A stretch of DNA of 64,000 nucleotides from Tritrichomonas musculus (lineage: Eukaryota > Parabasalia > Tritrichomonadida > Tritrichomonadidae). The notes beneath the pieces were generated by a model. It worked only from the letters and a program-made list of their open reading frames with translations. It was not told where the DNA came from and searched no databases. The translations under genes and the position numbers were made by a program. Where the stretch lies: assembly GCA_039105265.1 (NCBI GenBank), contig JAPFFF010000024.1, positions 992,001 through 1,056,000 of the forward strand. The letters are read 5' to 3'. This document shows, in pieces, positions 61,690-64,000 of the stretch (the first letter of the stretch is position 1; each line of letters starts with the position of its first letter).

Positions 61690-63261
61690 ATGAGTAATTA
61701 CATCTTTATCAACAATAATAAAGAATTTTTACTTCCTTGCACAATAAGAAATGTTAAAAAGATCCCAAAAGATAAAGAAAATCAATTAAATCTTTTATTG
61801 GATCACTGTCGATATGAAGTGCAATCTAAAGTTAGAGATGAAATTCTTGTTTCATTTTTAAAATATTGGGATAATAATGAATTGCCTCAAATCACTGTTG
61901 ACAATATTTGGGAATATGAACAATTAAGTCGAGAATTTGGATTATTAACTGAACATCTCAAACAGGAAAAATATATTCCATTTTACAACCTTGATATTTT
62001 GATCAATCTTAATGAGCATAACAACTTTGATAAAAGCATCATCGAAGAAAAGATTTCACAAAATTTAAATCATTATCTCACCAATTTTTTTAACGATTTA
62101 AAGAAAGTTCCAATCAATTCTCTTTACAACATTTTTCACCATCCTAAAAGAGAAAATATAGATCATGACTTAGCATATAGATTTGTTAACGAAGATAATA
62201 ATGAAAACAGACATCTTTTATACATTCTTCTTGATAGTCTTGACTCAAAAGAAATGAAGTTAGTTGAAAACAGACGTAATTCTGTCATGAATAGGAGTGA
62301 ACATTTTAATTTTGCACCAAGAAATTCAGAAAAATATATTTTAGAAGTTGAAGAAAAATTAAGTAAATGTGAGCAAAATCACTTAAATGACTTGGAAAAG
62401 ATTAAAAGCTTAAAGACCGATCTACAAAATGCAAATATGAAAATTGAAGAACTCGATTCAGAAAAGGAGAAACTTATAGATCAGTTGAATAAATCTGATA
62501 ATAATTATAAAGTAGCCACTTTAAAAATAGAGAAACTCGATTCAGAAAAGGAGAAACTTATAGATCAGTTGAATAAATCTGATAATAATTATAAAGAAGC
62601 CACTTTAAAAATAGAGAAACTCGATTCAGAAAATGAGAAACTTATAGATCAGTTGAATAAATCTGATAATAATTATAAAGTAGCCACTTTAAAAATAGAG
62701 AAACTCGATTCAGAAAAGGAGAAACTTATAGATCAGTTGAATAAATCTGATAATAATTATAAAGAAGCCACTTTAAAAATAGAGAATCTCAATTCAGAAA
62801 AGGAGAAACTTATAGATCAGTTGAATAAATCTGATAATAATTATAAAGTAGCCACTTTAAAAATAGAGAAACTCGATTCAGAAAAAGGAAATATTACAAT
62901 GCAATTGAATACAATAAAAAATGATTTGAATCATTCTACTAATGAAAATTGCCAACTTCAAAACTCTTTGAAGAAATTAAATGAAGCTGTTCAAAAGCAT
63001 CAAACTCAGAATGCTAAACTAAAGCAGCGAGCTTTGCAACTGCTGCAAGATCGACGACACCCGCATAGATGGGGACCAAAGCCCTTTATGTTACAAACAA
63101 ACCAAATTGCACAAGCATTGCGAGATTATGCACAAAAAGAGTACGAAGAAAATACGAGAGCACCAAGAGGTGAGAGACATCAATTATTATTGTGGGCACC
63201 AGAACTACTAGAAGGTTTATTATCATTGGCAAATGATATTGCAAACCCTCCTTTTTATTAG
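61690..63261 (+). CDS. Coiled-coil protein with 28-residue repeats
   Basis: The product has 523 residues. Residues 1-200 form a globular helical region of a trichomonad type (NYIFINNNKEFLLPCTIRNV, LNLLLDHCRYEVQSKVRDEI, YEQLSREFGLLTEHLKQEKY), BTB-like in outline but not certain. Residues about 215-430 are a coiled coil including five 28-residue units KIEKLDSEKEKLIDQLNKSD + NNYK(V/E)ATL. The tail (RRHPHRWGPKPFMLQTNQIA, then APELLEGLLSLANDI) is distinct and conserved-looking. No signal peptide or membrane segment. It is probably a cytoplasmic scaffold. The start is the ATG at 61690; an ATG at 61683 is in another frame. Confidence 0.75.
   Translation: MSNYIFINNNKEFLLPCTIRNVKKIPKDKENQLNLLLDHCRYEVQSKVRDEILVSFLKYWDNNELPQITVDNIWEYEQLSREFGLLTEHLKQEKYIPFYNLDILINLNEHNNFDKSIIEEKISQNLNHYLTNFFNDLKKVPINSLYNIFHHPKRENIDHDLAYRFVNEDNNENRHLLYILLDSLDSKEMKLVENRRNSVMNRSEHFNFAPRNSEKYILEVEEKLSKCEQNHLNDLEKIKSLKTDLQNANMKIEELDSEKEKLIDQLNKSDNNYKVATLKIEKLDSEKEKLIDQLNKSDNNYKEATLKIEKLDSENEKLIDQLNKSDNNYKVATLKIEKLDSEKEKLIDQLNKSDNNYKEATLKIENLNSEKEKLIDQLNKSDNNYKVATLKIEKLDSEKGNITMQLNTIKNDLNHSTNENCQLQNSLKKLNEAVQKHQTQNAKLKQRALQLLQDRRHPHRWGPKPFMLQTNQIAQALRDYAQKEYEENTRAPRGERHQLLLWAPELLEGLLSLANDIANPPFY
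62440..62907 (+). repeat. 84-bp coding tandem repeat, 5.5 units
   Basis: Five 84-bp units from 62440 to 62859 are followed by a half unit. Codon 25 of the unit alternates Val, Glu, Val, Glu, Val (GTA/GAA), showing that 168-bp pairs were duplicated. Few other differences exist (Glu-Asn, Lys-Asn), so the expansion is recent. Confidence 0.92.
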
Positions 63262-64000
63262 AAATTAGCTGTGAAATTTTGCAATGATCAAATTTGAATG
63301 TTCTTTAAATTTTAAATAAATCTCATTTTAAGGGTGTAGTTTATTTTTCAACATCTCAGCATCTACTTTATGCTAAAAAGTTTTGTTCATATATTTATGA
63401 TCTGTATCACTTTTTTTAAAATTTGAATATGAGTAAAAAAAGAAGTAATTAGATATTGTGATATCAACTTATCCTAAAAAACGAATTTTTATAAGTCAAA
63501 AAAATAATATATAAGTGATACGGATTATAAATATAAGAACAAATCTTTTTGGTATAAAGTATATGTTGAAATATAGAAAATAAACAAAACCTTTAACAAA
63601 ATTTACGATTTTATGGCAGCTACTTTTTGAGACTTCGTCTCAAAAAGTAGCTGAGATAAAATCAAATTCATTGGCCTACTTTTTGAGACAATCCATTCAA
63701 TATTGAAATACCTATTTTAATTTTTTAATAAAGTTTTATTAATTTTTCAATGCATCCCAAAAAGAAGGCGCCATGAATTCTTTATTAACATATACAAATA
63801 TAACATTTATTATGGTCTTTTCAGGATTATAACCGAAAAATCCACTTTAGTAACTAAAAATTTCTATGATTACGGAAAAATTCGATTTCATAATGGAAAG
63901 TGTAACTATATCTTTGTGAAATAATTTAATTCGATATAAAAGGTTTCAATAAGCTCATTTAAAAATTTATGATTTTTTTCCTTACCTTTTTTATTCATTT
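63262..64000. other. AT-rich 3' end of the window
   Basis: No gene. Contains the perfect hairpin at 63617-63653 and a third partial copy of its arm (CCTACTTTTTGAGAC) near 63674. Confidence 0.5.
63617..63653. repeat. Perfect 17-bp hairpin
   Basis: CAGCTACTTTTTGAGAC, loop TTC, then GTCTCAAAAAGTAGCTG. A further forward copy of the CTACTTTTTGAGAC core follows 40 bases on. This may be the fused ends of a small inverted-repeat element or a structured transcript end. Confidence 0.9.

Overview
The window looks like nuclear DNA of a trichomonad, most likely a Tritrichomonas species. The base composition is very AT-rich. Nearly all genes are single open frames, with no canonical trichomonad intron recognised. 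The gene families are also typical: BspA-type leucine-rich repeats (LRR_5), DUF3447/ankyrin proteins, two-repeat Myb proteins, kinases fused to coiled coils, BTB plus F5/8C proteins, kexin-like proteases and short TIR elements. Species assignment is an inference from family content; no rRNA or other marker is present.

Layout. 98-1487 is a short element with 163-bp terminal inverted repeats and a 5-bp target duplication, Maverick-like in ends but much too short to be complete. 1.6-6.3 kb has a kinase/coiled-coil/LRR protein and a Myb protein. 6.4-10.2 kb is a gene desert with a DUF3447 relic, a minisatellite and inverted repeats. 10.2-14.8 kb is a large type I membrane protein. 14.9-21 kb has a four-module DUF3447/LRR/pseudokinase/P-loop GTPase gene and a decayed DUF3447 gene, with a nearly identical tRNA-Ile(UAU) gene on each side. 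23.6-25.6 kb is a DUF3447 frame whose first residues come from a broken HECT ligase. 25.9-30.4 kb has a BTB-F5/8C gene followed by broken kexin-like and endonuclease/exonuclease/phosphatase-family genes. 30.6-33.1 kb holds two more DUF3447/LRR remains. 33.6-43.8 kb has a CH-domain protein, a tRNA, small hypotheticals, a broken methyltransferase, a steroid 5-alpha-reductase family enzyme, a broken RING-like gene and a Sel1 fragment. 45-51 kb has two DUF3447 genes with stop-bearing ankyrin arrays and an LRR segment. 51.7-57 kb has an MFS sugar transporter and a frameshifted giant LRR gene. 57.5-61.5 kb has nested non-autonomous DNA transposons around a class 3 lipase gene. 61.7-63.3 kb is a coiled-coil protein with 84-bp tandem repeats.

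The main theme is module turnover. Eight DUF3447 loci lie in 64 kb, ranging from apparently whole to single-repeat relics, and they join to LRRs, a pseudokinase plus GTPase, or HECT sequence. The intact single-copy-looking genes (CH protein, 5-alpha-reductase, transporter, lipase) sit between these decaying families. Several of them have a TCA-Y-T-W initiator-like motif within about 20 nt of the ATG, as known for trichomonads. No operons or CRISPR arrays are present. Function calls rest on motif recognition by eye; no database search was run.
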